NCBI GenBank assembly: GCA_019116805.1
Contig: DXAV01000056.1
Location: forward strand, 1-64,000
Length of the DNA stretch: 64,000 nucleotides
DNA from: Candidatus Bacteroides merdavium
GTDB lineage: Bacteria > Bacteroidota > Bacteroidia > Bacteroidales > Bacteroidaceae
Reading direction: 5' to 3'
Below the pieces are notes generated by a model. It worked only from the letters and a program-made list of their open reading frames with translations. It was not told the origin of the DNA and searched no databases. This document shows positions 16,643 through 24,549 of this stretch, in pieces (positions within the stretch are counted from its first letter, which is position 1; each line of letters opens with the position of its first letter). The translations under genes and the position numbers were made by a program.

Positions 16643-17900
16643 TGCTTCCAGTCGCTTTGTTATAAAGGTCGATGTATCGTTTGGCTACGCTACTTTCTGA
16701 ATAGTGGCTGACCGCCTTGCGGCTGGCTTGTTCGCAGAGGTTGGGGTAGTCGGGGTCAGTTAGTGCCCAGTAGATGCCGTTGGCAAAGTCGTCGGACGAC
16801 TTGTATTGGGCCACGTAACCGTTGTGCAGGTGGTCTATCATCTCGGGGATGCCGCCCACGTTGAAGCCTACGCAGGGCGTACCGCAGGCCATGGCTTCCA
16901 TGATGGTGTTGGGCAGGTTCTCCTCCAGCGAAGGGGTGACGAAAAGATCGACGGCGTTATAGATGTCAACTAACTGGTGTTCGTCGTACACGAAATCCAG
17001 CGGATAGACTTTGAAGGGTAGTAAGGCGGCCAATTGTTCAGATTGTTTGCCGAAAGCAACGACAGCCAGTTTGTCTTTTAGTTCAGGATGTTTGTCTGCC
17101 AGTATGTTGCACGATTCAATCAAGTAGTCAATACCCTTGCGCTTGTCTGTGATTTTGACGGAGCCGAAGAGGATGAGGCGTTTGTCTGAGGGGAGCCTCA
17201 AACGCTCGCGTGCGGCAATCTTGTTATGCGGTTTGAACAAGTTGATGTTCAGTGGATTGGGAATGCAGACAATCTTGTGGCCTGTAGTGAGTGCGCTTTG
17301 GCGGGCCTTTTCTTCCAGCCAATGGCTACACGTGACGAAGGTCAGTGGGTAGTCGTGGTAGAGCCGTTGCTTGCGGCGGAAGATGCGGTAGGAGAGGTCG
17401 TGTCGATGACCTCCTCCATAGAGGAAAGGGCATGAACCGCATTCTTGCCGATAGCCTTCGCATTCGCGTGCGTGGTGGCAAATACCGGTGCAGGGCCACA
17501 TGTCATGCATCGTCCAGACGACTGGCTTGCCCGAAGCCAGTATCTTTTCGATGTTTTTCAGCGAGAGCATACCTTGGTTAATCCAATGCAGGTGGATGAC
17601 GTCAGCCTGTTGGAATTCGGGCAGGGAGGTGATATCGGTGCCTGCATTCGCAATGTCCACGGCAAAAAGATTGTTCTTTTTGAAACGATTGGCTTTCCAG
17701 ATGACGATACGTTCCCATACGAACTTCCATACCAGTTGCCAACTACGTCGCAAGGCGATGACTGTTATCTGCTCTGTCTGCTTGTCGCGTACAAGCAGTT
17801 TGGCCTTGATTCCGTTGTTTTTCAGGGCTTCCGTCAGGCGGCTGGCAGCTATGGCTGCTCCGCCGATGCGTTCGGATGTGTTGATTAACAGGACTCTCAT
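16635..17900 (-). CDS. Family 4 glycosyltransferase
   Basis: A 421-residue GT-B enzyme. MRVLLINTSERIGGAAIAAS starts the N-terminal Rossmann domain. VVWTMHDMWPCTGICHHARE with a Cys-rich loop (CGSCPF) is typical of WcaL/Bme-like polysaccharide transferases. The C-terminal nucleotide-sugar domain (about 230-400) has LILFGSVKITDKRKGIDYLI and VTPSLEENLPNTIMEAMACG, the E-x7-E type motif. It is the first gene of a two-gene minus-strand operon with a TACTTTTG motif at 17924-17931, divergent from the nonulosonate operon. Confidence 0.92.
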   Translation of the reverse strand: MRVLLINTSERIGGAAIAASRLTEALKNNGIKAKLLVRDKQTEQITVIALRRSWQLVWKFVWERIVIWKANRFKKNNLFAVDIANAGTDITSLPEFQQADVIHLHWINQGMLSLKNIEKILASGKPVVWTMHDMWPCTGICHHARECEGYRQECGSCPFLYGGGHRHDLSYRIFRRKQRLYHDYPLTFVTCSHWLEEKARQSALTTGHKIVCIPNPLNINLFKPHNKIAARERLRLPSDKRLILFGSVKITDKRKGIDYLIESCNILADKHPELKDKLAVVAFGKQSEQLAALLPFKVYPLDFVYDEHQLVDIYNAVDLFVTPSLEENLPNTIMEAMACGTPCVGFNVGGIPEMIDHLHNGYVAQYKSSDDFANGIYWALTDPDYPNLCEQASRKAVSHYSESSVAKRYIDLYNKATGSNA

Positions 17901-17923
17901 ATGGCTTTTCCGAATTGTTGTGG

Positions 17924-18004
17924 CAAAAGTAGTGCTTTTATGGTGATTTCGAATATAAAAGTCTCCGTTTTTTTAGCCTGTAAATGGCAAACTCCGTATC
18001 TTTG
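17924..18004. promoter_or_regulatory. Divergent promoters of two glycan operons
   Basis: Minus-strand TACTTTTG (17924-17931) serves the glycosyltransferase pair. Plus-strand TATCTTTG (17997-18004) lies 26 bp before ATG 18030 and serves the nonulosonate operon. About 65 bp separate them, so one regulator could act on both. Confidence 0.5.
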
Positions 18005-18029
18005 CATCACTATTCTAACATGATGTAAT

Positions 18030-18881
18030 ATGGGTGAAAAAGGATTGAAATGGTTGGAGTCGCTTTGGCAGTGCTTTCTGAGTCTGGTGAAAATCGTGTT
18101 GCAGTCAAGGCGAAGCATGCCGCTCCCGTCGGATTTCGGGGAAACGGACGAGCTGCTGATATTGGCCAACGGTCCTTCACTGAAGAAGACGGTGGAGGAG
18201 AAGGCCGATTTCTTGCGAGGCAAAACGTTGCTGGCGGTGAACTTCTGCGTCACCTCACCCATGTTCGAGCAGCTGCGCCCCCGGCTTTACCTGATAGCCG
18301 ACCCGCTCTTTTGGATTGTGCCCGAGAAGCGTGAGCAGCTCTTCGGTACCCTGGCCGAGAAGACTACCTGGGACATGTATTTCTTTGTCCCTTCTCGGGC
18401 GTTGAAGAACAAGGAATGGCAGCCGATTCTGGCCGGTAATCCCCATATCAAGCTCTGCATCTATAACACCACGCCTATCGAGGGTTTCCAGCCCTTCTGC
18501 AACTGGGTGTTCCGTCGGGGATGGGGTGTGCCCCGTCCGCACAATGTGTTGATCCCCTCTATAGCCATTGCTCTCCGTCTTCCTTTTCGGCGCATCTATC
18601 TGGCGGGAGCCGACCATTCGTGGCTGCCTGAAATACATGTGACAGATGATAACGTAGTGCTGATGCATCAGAAACATTTTTACGACGAAAACAAGTCGAA
18701 GGCGGCTACCGTTACCCAGGAAAACTTGCATAGCGCACGCCTCTATACTATCCTCTACCATATGTATGTGGCCTTTAAATCCTACTTTGTGCTTGAGGCC
18801 TATTCGCGTAGCTTGGGTAAGGAAATCATTAACGTCACTCCTGGCAGTTACATTGACGCTTTCAAACGAATGAAGATATGA
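18030..18881 (+). CDS. GT42/MptE-like protein of glycan locus (candidate sialyltransferase-like)
   Basis: 283 residues. After a basic N-terminus with an amphipathic stretch, LLILANGPSLKKTVEEKADF (about 38) carries the N-G-P-S-L nucleotide-binding motif shared by DUF115/MptE-like proteins and GT42 sialyltransferases (CstII: GNGPSLK). IAIALRLPFRRIYLAGADHS (about 175-195) resembles the AIALGY..IYL.G.D segment of CstII. HVTDDNVVLMHQKHFYDEN includes His residues that could be catalytic. The stop overlaps the next start (ATGA). Being first in an operon with CMP-sugar and NeuB-type genes makes a transferase for a nonulosonic acid plausible; that is inference. Confidence 0.6.
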   Translation: MGEKGLKWLESLWQCFLSLVKIVLQSRRSMPLPSDFGETDELLILANGPSLKKTVEEKADFLRGKTLLAVNFCVTSPMFEQLRPRLYLIADPLFWIVPEKREQLFGTLAEKTTWDMYFFVPSRALKNKEWQPILAGNPHIKLCIYNTTPIEGFQPFCNWVFRRGWGVPRPHNVLIPSIAIALRLPFRRIYLAGADHSWLPEIHVTDDNVVLMHQKHFYDENKSKAATVTQENLHSARLYTILYHMYVAFKSYFVLEAYSRSLGKEIINVTPGSYIDAFKRMKI

Positions 18882-19630
18882 AAGACGGAATTATCATTCA
18901 GGCACGCACCGGCTCTACTCGGTTGCACAACAAGATACTGCTTCCTTTTTATGGCAAGCAGCGCATCATTGACATCCTCATCGAGAACATCCGCCAGAGC
19001 TGTCCCGACAAGCGGGTGATATTGGCTACAACTGTCCGTCCACAGGACGACGTGCTGGAGCAGGTGGCTCGTGAGGCAGGTATTGATTGTTTCCGCGGTG
19101 ACGAGGATAATGTGCTCGACCGTTTCATCCGTGCCGCCGAGGCGTTTGGACTCGACCGTTTCATCCGCGTCTGCTCAGACAATCCTTTTTTGCGGCCCGA
19201 CACTTTCCAAACGTTCTTTGACGTTTCTGACGAGGCTTCGGCTGACTATATCGCCTACGGCTTTGCCGACGGACGGCCTACTATCAAGTCTCACTTGGGG
19301 CTGTTTGCCGAACTCACTACAACGGAAGCCTTACGTCGTGCCGCTTCGCTCACGCAAGAGAAACTTTATATCGAGCATGTCACTATCTATCTTTATACTC
19401 ATCCTGCCGATTTCCGTGTCAGGTTGTTGCCTTTGCCTGAAGAACTGGAGGGAAGATTCGATTTGCGTTTCACGCTGGACACGATGGACGATTTTCTCTT
19501 GCTTCAACGACTTTACACAGAGTGGTATGAGCAGACCGACCGAAGTTTGCATGCCCTGCTTCGGCTGGTGGAGGCACATCCTGAGTATCGGGAGAAAATG
19601 CTGGAGAACATAGCTCGTAACGAAAAATAA
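18878..19630 (+). CDS. SpsF/CMP-acylneuraminate-type cytidylyltransferase
   Basis: A 250-residue GT-A-fold nucleotidyltransferase. The N-terminal signature IIIQARTGSTRLHNKILLPF is of the SpsF type (Q-A-R-x-x-S-x-R-L-x-x-K). Downstream are CFRGDEDNVLDRFIRAAEAF and RFIRVCSDNPFLRPDTF, the latter with the D-N-P-F/L metal-binding region. SpsF-like proteins transfer CMP to sugar acids in spore-coat and surface-polysaccharide pathways. Beside a NeuB-type synthase and a KdsC-type phosphatase it is the likely activating enzyme. It overlaps the preceding gene by 4 bp and ends 7 bp before the next. Confidence 0.85.
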   Translation: MKDGIIIQARTGSTRLHNKILLPFYGKQRIIDILIENIRQSCPDKRVILATTVRPQDDVLEQVAREAGIDCFRGDEDNVLDRFIRAAEAFGLDRFIRVCSDNPFLRPDTFQTFFDVSDEASADYIAYGFADGRPTIKSHLGLFAELTTTEALRRAASLTQEKLYIEHVTIYLYTHPADFRVRLLPLPEELEGRFDLRFTLDTMDDFLLLQRLYTEWYEQTDRSLHALLRLVEAHPEYREKMLENIARNEK

Positions 19631-19637
19631 CGAAATA

Positions 19638-20675
19638 ATGAGTACTTATATTATAGGAGAAATCGGACAGAACCACAATGGCTCTGTTGACATAGCCAAG
19701 TTGATTGTTGACTTGGTATCGCGCCCCGTACGCGAGGAAGTGTTCGGCATTGACCTGCGCCCCATGGATGCAGTGAAGATGACCAAGCGCGATTTGAACG
19801 AAGAACTCACCGCCTCGCAGATGAACCGTCCCTACGATTCACCACATTCCTTCGGGCGTACGTACGGCGAGCACCGTGCTTTTCTGGAGCTGACCGATGA
19901 GGAACATTTCGAAGTCTATAAGCATGCCAAAGCACTTGGTTTGGACTTTGTGGAGACACTCTGCTCGGTGGGTTGCCTGTCGTTGCTGAAGTTGTTCACG
20001 CCAGACCGCCTGAAGGTGGCCAGCCGCGACCTGACCAACCTTCCCCTGCTGGAGGCGATGGCGGAGACGAAAATCCCCATCATTTTGTCCACCGGTATGG
20101 CAGGCCGTAAGGAACTGGATGATGCGCTGGAGGTCATCACGCGCTATCACGACAACATTGCCATCCTGCACTGCGTGTCGCAATATCCCACTGCGCCGGA
20201 CAACCTGAACCTGCGCACCATTACTTACTTGAAGCAGCACTACGGCCAATACACCATTGGATTCTCTGACCATACCATCGGCATCGCCGCACCTGTGGTA
20301 GCCGTTGGCATGGGGGCGGAAATCATCGAGAAGCACATTACTATCGATCGTCGCATGAAGGGTACCGACCAACAAGGTTCACTTGGACCGGACGGCGTGA
20401 ACCGTATGATCCGTGACATTCGCATCGCCGAACGTTGGCTAGGCCGGGAGGAACTTTACATCGATCCCGCCGTTTCTGCCGCCAAGGTGAAGCTGGAACG
20501 TTCCATCGCTACGCGTCGTGACCTGCAGCCGGGAGATGTCATCACCGAGGCCGATCTTCATCTGCTTAGTCCCGGCGACGGCTTTAAGTGGGCCGAACGA
20601 GACCAAGTGACGGGCCGTCGGGTGAAGAACTTTATTCCCCGCAACGAGATTGTTTATCCGAAAGACATTGAATGA
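19638..20675 (+). CDS. N-acetylneuraminate synthase-family protein (NeuB-type)
   Basis: 345 residues. The TIM-barrel synthase domain (about 1-280) starts YIIGEIGQNHNGSVDIAKLI and contains DAVKMTKRDLNEELT, RPYDSPHSFGRTYGEHR, KVASRDLTNLPLLEAMAETK, ILSTGMAG, LHCVSQYPT and GFSDHTIGI. The last part (about 283-345; LERSIATRRDLQPGDVITEA, GRRVKNFIPRNEIV) is the SAF/antifreeze-like domain that closes the active site. The enzyme condenses phosphoenolpyruvate with an N-acetyl-hexosamine or hexose phosphate to give a nonulosonic acid. The K-M-T-K-R-D variant and the absence of an epimerase in the window leave the product open (Neu5Ac, KDN or related). Confidence 0.93.
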   Translation: MSTYIIGEIGQNHNGSVDIAKLIVDLVSRPVREEVFGIDLRPMDAVKMTKRDLNEELTASQMNRPYDSPHSFGRTYGEHRAFLELTDEEHFEVYKHAKALGLDFVETLCSVGCLSLLKLFTPDRLKVASRDLTNLPLLEAMAETKIPIILSTGMAGRKELDDALEVITRYHDNIAILHCVSQYPTAPDNLNLRTITYLKQHYGQYTIGFSDHTIGIAAPVVAVGMGAEIIEKHITIDRRMKGTDQQGSLGPDGVNRMIRDIRIAERWLGREELYIDPAVSAAKVKLERSIATRRDLQPGDVITEADLHLLSPGDGFKWAERDQVTGRRVKNFIPRNEIVYPKDIE

Positions 20676-20706
20676 CCGATTATCAGTTGGCATAAATAAA
20701 TTTCCT

Positions 20707-21573
20707 ATGAAACTACTGGCTGTCGTTGTCCTCTATTATCCAGATGAAACTGTATTGGCTAATATAAGGACTTATTTGTCGGGGGTGGATTGTCTGCTTT
20801 TGTGGGATAATACGCCTGGCGATAGTATCGACAAGGAACGGCAAAGGTCTCTCCAGACTCTTGAGAAGTCCGTCTATATGAGCAATGGAAGCAATGCGGG
20901 TATCGGGGCGGCCTTGAATGGGGCTGTCGATTATGCGCGGCAACATGGCTTTACCCATCTGGTCACTTTCGATCAGGATAGTAGCTTTGCATCTGATGAC
21001 TTCTTGTGTTATTTGGAGGCAGTTCGTAATTACGGTAGAGATGTCCGCGCTATCTTTTCGACGAATTACTTTATCAAATCGCAGCAGGCTCCGTTATATC
21101 CAGTGGAGGACGCGGTTGTGGAAGTTCCTTCGGCCATGACTTCAGGAAGCCTTTATCCGCTTTCTCTTTTTGACGAGTTGGGTGGGTTTATGTCCGATTT
21201 GTTCGTGTGGGGTATTGATTGTGAATTTTGCTGGAGGGCAGCACGGTATCAGATACCTACATTGTGTTTCAAGAATATCTTGCTTCAGCATGACTTGGGA
21301 TATCAGAAACGCAAGCGTCGTCTGTTGGGTAAGGAAGTATTTCCCAATGAATATCCTCCCGCCCGCACCTATTATAATGTACGTAATGGTATTGTGCTGC
21401 ATCGACTTTATCCTGAGTTTATTAATCTGAGGGCGCATTTGCGTTATCATCTGTACAAGCGTGTAGTGTTCGTGTTGTTGTATGAAGACAGGAAGATGGC
21501 TAAGTTGAGGGCTTTGTGGTTGGGATGGCTGGATGGACATCGGGGAAAGCTGGGTGTGAGGAAGGATTTGTAA
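20707..21573 (+). CDS. Family 2 glycosyltransferase (rhamnosyltransferase-like)
   Basis: 288 residues from ATG 20707 (MKLLAVVVLYYPDE), preferred to an upstream ATG that would extend back over the synthase stop. The fold is that of dTDP-rhamnosyl/galactofuranosyl-type GT2 enzymes: SNGSNAGIGAALNGAVDYAR (about 60), THLVTFDQDSSF (D-x-D, about 92), AMTSGSLYPLSLFDELGGFM and FVWGIDCEFCWRAARYQIPT (W-x-D-x-E/D). A C-terminal basic region may bind membrane. It lies 31 bp after the synthase and 21 bp before the phosphatase, in one operon. Base use looks more AT-rich than in its neighbours. Confidence 0.9.
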   Translation: MKLLAVVVLYYPDETVLANIRTYLSGVDCLLLWDNTPGDSIDKERQRSLQTLEKSVYMSNGSNAGIGAALNGAVDYARQHGFTHLVTFDQDSSFASDDFLCYLEAVRNYGRDVRAIFSTNYFIKSQQAPLYPVEDAVVEVPSAMTSGSLYPLSLFDELGGFMSDLFVWGIDCEFCWRAARYQIPTLCFKNILLQHDLGYQKRKRRLLGKEVFPNEYPPARTYYNVRNGIVLHRLYPEFINLRAHLRYHLYKRVVFVLLYEDRKMAKLRALWLGWLDGHRGKLGVRKDL

Positions 21574-21594
21574 ATAAGAGAAAGGTTAGGAGAT

Positions 21595-22092
21595 ATGTTA
21601 CCGAAATTAGTGATTACCGATATCGACGGTGTTTGGACAGACGGCGGTATGTACTATACGGCCCAAGGGGACGTGATGAAACGTTTTAGCGTGAAGGACG
21701 GTTGGGGTGTGGCTTTCTTACGAAAGTTAGGTATTCCTGTAGCGATTCTGACGGGTGAGGATACACAAATTGTCAGGCGGCGTGCTGAGAAACTGAAGAT
21801 TGCCTATTGCTATTTGGGCGTGAAGGATAAGGTGACACAGGCAGAAGAATTGTGCCGCGAACTGGGTATTAGCTTTGATGAAGTGGCCTTTATCGGTGAT
21901 GATCTCAACGACTTGCCCCTGCTTCGTAAGGTAGGTTTCAGCGCTTCGCCTGCTAATACACCGGACTATGTGAAACGTGAGGTGCATTATGTCACACATG
22001 TCCGCGGCGGTGATGGCGCTTTTCGCGAGTTTGTGGAGAAACTGCTGGCCGATAATGGGGTGTTGGAGGAAACGGTCGCTTCGTTTTTGTAG
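21595..22092 (+). CDS. KdsC-type HAD phosphatase (acylneuraminate/KDN/KDO-phosphate)
   Basis: A 165-residue C0-type HAD hydrolase without a cap, length typical of the family (tetramers). Motif I is ITDIDGVWTDGGMYY, motif II AILTGEDTQ, motif III lysine in VKDKVTQ and motif IV FIGDDLNDLPLLRKVG. KdsC relatives dephosphorylate KDO-8-P or, in Bacteroides thetaiotaomicron, KDN-9-phosphate next to a NeuB-type synthase and a cytidylyltransferase. Its place as last gene of this operon supports a nonulosonate-9-phosphate substrate. It ends 11 bp before the convergent glycosyltransferase gene, with no hairpin between. Confidence 0.88.
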   Translation: MLPKLVITDIDGVWTDGGMYYTAQGDVMKRFSVKDGWGVAFLRKLGIPVAILTGEDTQIVRRRAEKLKIAYCYLGVKDKVTQAEELCRELGISFDEVAFIGDDLNDLPLLRKVGFSASPANTPDYVKREVHYVTHVRGGDGAFREFVEKLLADNGVLEETVASFL

Positions 22093-22103
22093 GTGAAGTT
22101 GTT

Positions 22104-23102
22104 CTATCTGATACGGGGCAGAGGGATGAAATAGGAACAGACAGCGCGGGCTTTTTTCAACAAGTTGAAGGTACGCCGTTTCCATATTGTTTGACTGTTG
22201 GGGCGCAACGTTTCAAGTCGTTTTTCCACTTCGTTATGATCCCATTCGGGACGTATGATCAGCAGACGTTTTTCCAGCTCTTCGGCTTCGTCGGTCAATT
22301 TGGCCTGGCGGCAGTGGTATAGCTCGTTCAGACTGAAACGGGTGTGGGCATCGCGTAGCAGTTCGCAGACATCAGGACGCGTTTCCCTAAAGTGTTCGAT
22401 GAGTAGTTCACGTACTTTCAAGCCGATGTCTAGCTTGGCGTAGGCTTTGTTTCGGCTCCAGATAGCACGACTGTGTTGGCGGTAAACGGCCATCGGACGT
22501 TTCATGTAGTGGATGCGTCCGTGGGCGGCGTTGAGCATGTGGATGGCGTAGTCGTAGGTGCTCACTTGGGGGAACCAGTCGGGTAAACGGCCAAACAGAC
22601 CGCGGCGGAACAGGACCGATACATTTGAGATAAAGTTGCTTTTGGCCAGGTCGCAGATGTCTGTGTCAACTTGTTGGTGTCCGTTACTTAGACTTTTGGT
22701 ACCGCTGTCAGCGTAATAGTTAATGACACGGTGGAAGCAGGTAGAGAAGTCGGGGTGCTCATCTAAGAAGTCAACTTGTCGTTGCAGTTTCGTTTTGTCC
22801 GTCCAAAAATCGTCACCCTCACAGATGGCGATGTAGGTGCCGCGACACAGGTCGTAGGTGGCCATGAAATTGCCGATAAGGCCCAGGTTCTGTTCGCGAT
22901 CCACCAGCATGATGCGTTCTGGGTAGCGTAATTTCCATACTTGGCACCGTTCGGCCGTTCGATCGGTACTGGCGTCATTTCCGATGACCAGTTCGAAGTC
23001 GAAGTCGGTCTGTTGCAGCATGACGCTGCGTATGGCTTCGTCGATGTAATTTTCCTGATTGTATGTCAGCATCAGGACGCTGACTTTGGGGCACTCTTTC
23101 AT
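22104..23102 (-). CDS. Family 2 glycosyltransferase
   Basis: 332 residues from ATG 23102 (MKECPKVSVLMLTYNQENYI). A longer frame upstream only shadows the flippase gene and is not coding. GT-A motifs are LVIGNDASTDRTAERC and ICEGDDFWTDKTKLQRQ (D-D metal site), then CFHRVINYYADS. The C-terminal 130 residues are helical and basic (RRTFNLLKKARAV). Its ATG overlaps the flippase stop (ATGA), so the pair is translationally coupled: one transfers a sugar and the other exports the lipid-linked product. Confidence 0.92.
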   Translation of the reverse strand: MKECPKVSVLMLTYNQENYIDEAIRSVMLQQTDFDFELVIGNDASTDRTAERCQVWKLRYPERIMLVDREQNLGLIGNFMATYDLCRGTYIAICEGDDFWTDKTKLQRQVDFLDEHPDFSTCFHRVINYYADSGTKSLSNGHQQVDTDICDLAKSNFISNVSVLFRRGLFGRLPDWFPQVSTYDYAIHMLNAAHGRIHYMKRPMAVYRQHSRAIWSRNKAYAKLDIGLKVRELLIEHFRETRPDVCELLRDAHTRFSLNELYHCRQAKLTDEAEELEKRLLIIRPEWDHNEVEKRLETLRPNSQTIWKRRTFNLLKKARAVCSYFIPLPRIR

Positions 23103-24547
23103 ACGATTTTCTTCTTTTTGAACAGATACTGGATGCTTTCGTAGAATATCTTCGAACGGAGGCGCCACATGAGCAGCACGTACAGGGCGGCGGCCATTGC
23201 GATTTTGGCTCCGAGGCGCAGGTACAGGTTGCCGATGTCGCGGGTGGCCGCCCATGTGGCGGTCATTACGGCGAACGTCACCAGCAGATAAGGCGCGATG
23301 TCCTTCAGCACATCCCGCAGGCGGATACCGGCATGCTTGTGGGCGAAATGCTGCCACACACCCAGCCACAGGATGTTGGCCGTAGTAAAGGCGATGAGCA
23401 TCGTGTGTAGCCCGTAGGGATAGCTTGCCCAGACACAGAGTAGCTGGAAGGCACCCAGGCAGATGGTATTCCACATATAGATGTTCGGCCGGCCCAAGCT
23501 GTTGAGCAGGTTCGAGTAGAGCGTGGATACGGGCATGAAAGCGCCCCACACGCAGAGGATCTGCATTACCGGCGCGCAGGATAACCACTTGTCCGTGATG
23601 GTGATGACAATCAGCTCTTCGGCTACAAGTCCCAGACCGAACATGGCGGGCAGGCTGACGAATGCTGTGAAGCGCAGCATCTTGTGAAAGATGTGTTGCA
23701 GGCGAACTGGATCACCCGAAGCTTCGCGAAACACGGGTTGTCCCACGCTATTGACCATGCCGGTTACGGTGGAGTAGCCCATCGTGGTCCATTTGCTTCC
23801 TTGTGTGTAGTAGCCCACCTGCTGCAACGTGTAGAAGCGGCCCAGCAGGACGGAGAAGATGTTGTTGTTGACGTGCGTGAAGATGGACGTGAACAGCAGT
23901 TTGCTGCTGAAGGGCAACATGTCGAGCAGGGCTTTCCTGCTGAACGAGAAGGTAGGCCGCCAAGGCGAGCGTAGCCAGATGAGCAGGGCGTTCATGCCAG
24001 AATAGACAACTGTCTGCACGGCAATGCCCCAACTGCCCCAGCCGCAGTAGGCACACGTGACGCCTACGATACCTGAGACGATGATGGCGGCAATTTGTAT
24101 CTGGCTGCGTTCCTTCACCATCAAGTTACGGAAGTAGTAGGCTAGCGGAGCTGCCGTTGTGCTGCCCACCAGGAAGCTGAGGAACAGGAAACGGGCCAGG
24201 GAAGCCAGTTCGGGCGTGTGGTAGAAGCGGGCGATGAGCGGCGCGCAGGCGAACAACAGCAGGTAGAGTGTCCCACCTACGGTGATGTTAAACCAGAACA
24301 CAGCGTTGTAGTCATCGTGGCGCACCTCCTTCTTGTTGACGATGGCCAGGATGAATCCGCTTTCGGCGAAAATGCCCGCAAGGGCGGAGAATATGGTGAG
24401 CGCGCCCACCATGCCGTAGTCGGCGGGTGTCAGCAGCCGGGACAGAAAGATGCCAAAGGCGAGATTGAGCAACTGCAGAGCGCCGTTGCCAATCCCGCCC
24501 CATAGCAAGCCTTTGGCGGTTTTTTCTTTCAGTGACGGTTGGGACAT
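23099..24547 (-). CDS. Wzx/WzxC-type polysaccharide flippase
   Basis: A 482-residue inner-membrane protein with about twelve to fourteen hydrophobic segments, of the MOP superfamily (polysaccharide transport, WzxC/TuaB group). The N-terminal KEKTAKGLLWGGIGNGALQL and FLSRLLTPADYGMVG are the usual signature, and GYYTQGSKWTTMGYSTVTGM lies mid-protein. It moves undecaprenyl-linked sugar repeats to the periplasmic side. It starts 2 bp after metG on the same strand and is coupled to the following glycosyltransferase gene. Confidence 0.93.
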   Translation of the reverse strand: MSQPSLKEKTAKGLLWGGIGNGALQLLNLAFGIFLSRLLTPADYGMVGALTIFSALAGIFAESGFILAIVNKKEVRHDDYNAVFWFNITVGGTLYLLLFACAPLIARFYHTPELASLARFLFLSFLVGSTTAAPLAYYFRNLMVKERSQIQIAAIIVSGIVGVTCAYCGWGSWGIAVQTVVYSGMNALLIWLRSPWRPTFSFSRKALLDMLPFSSKLLFTSIFTHVNNNIFSVLLGRFYTLQQVGYYTQGSKWTTMGYSTVTGMVNSVGQPVFREASGDPVRLQHIFHKMLRFTAFVSLPAMFGLGLVAEELIVITITDKWLSCAPVMQILCVWGAFMPVSTLYSNLLNSLGRPNIYMWNTICLGAFQLLCVWASYPYGLHTMLIAFTTANILWLGVWQHFAHKHAGIRLRDVLKDIAPYLLVTFAVMTATWAATRDIGNLYLRLGAKIAMAAALYVLLMWRLRSKIFYESIQYLFKKKKIV

Positions 24548-24549
24548 CG

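Noticed and set aside
23103-23588. Upstream extension of the glycosyltransferase frame
   Set aside because: It lies wholly inside the flippase gene in another frame and has no family likeness; ATG 23102 with the ATGA overlap is the real start.
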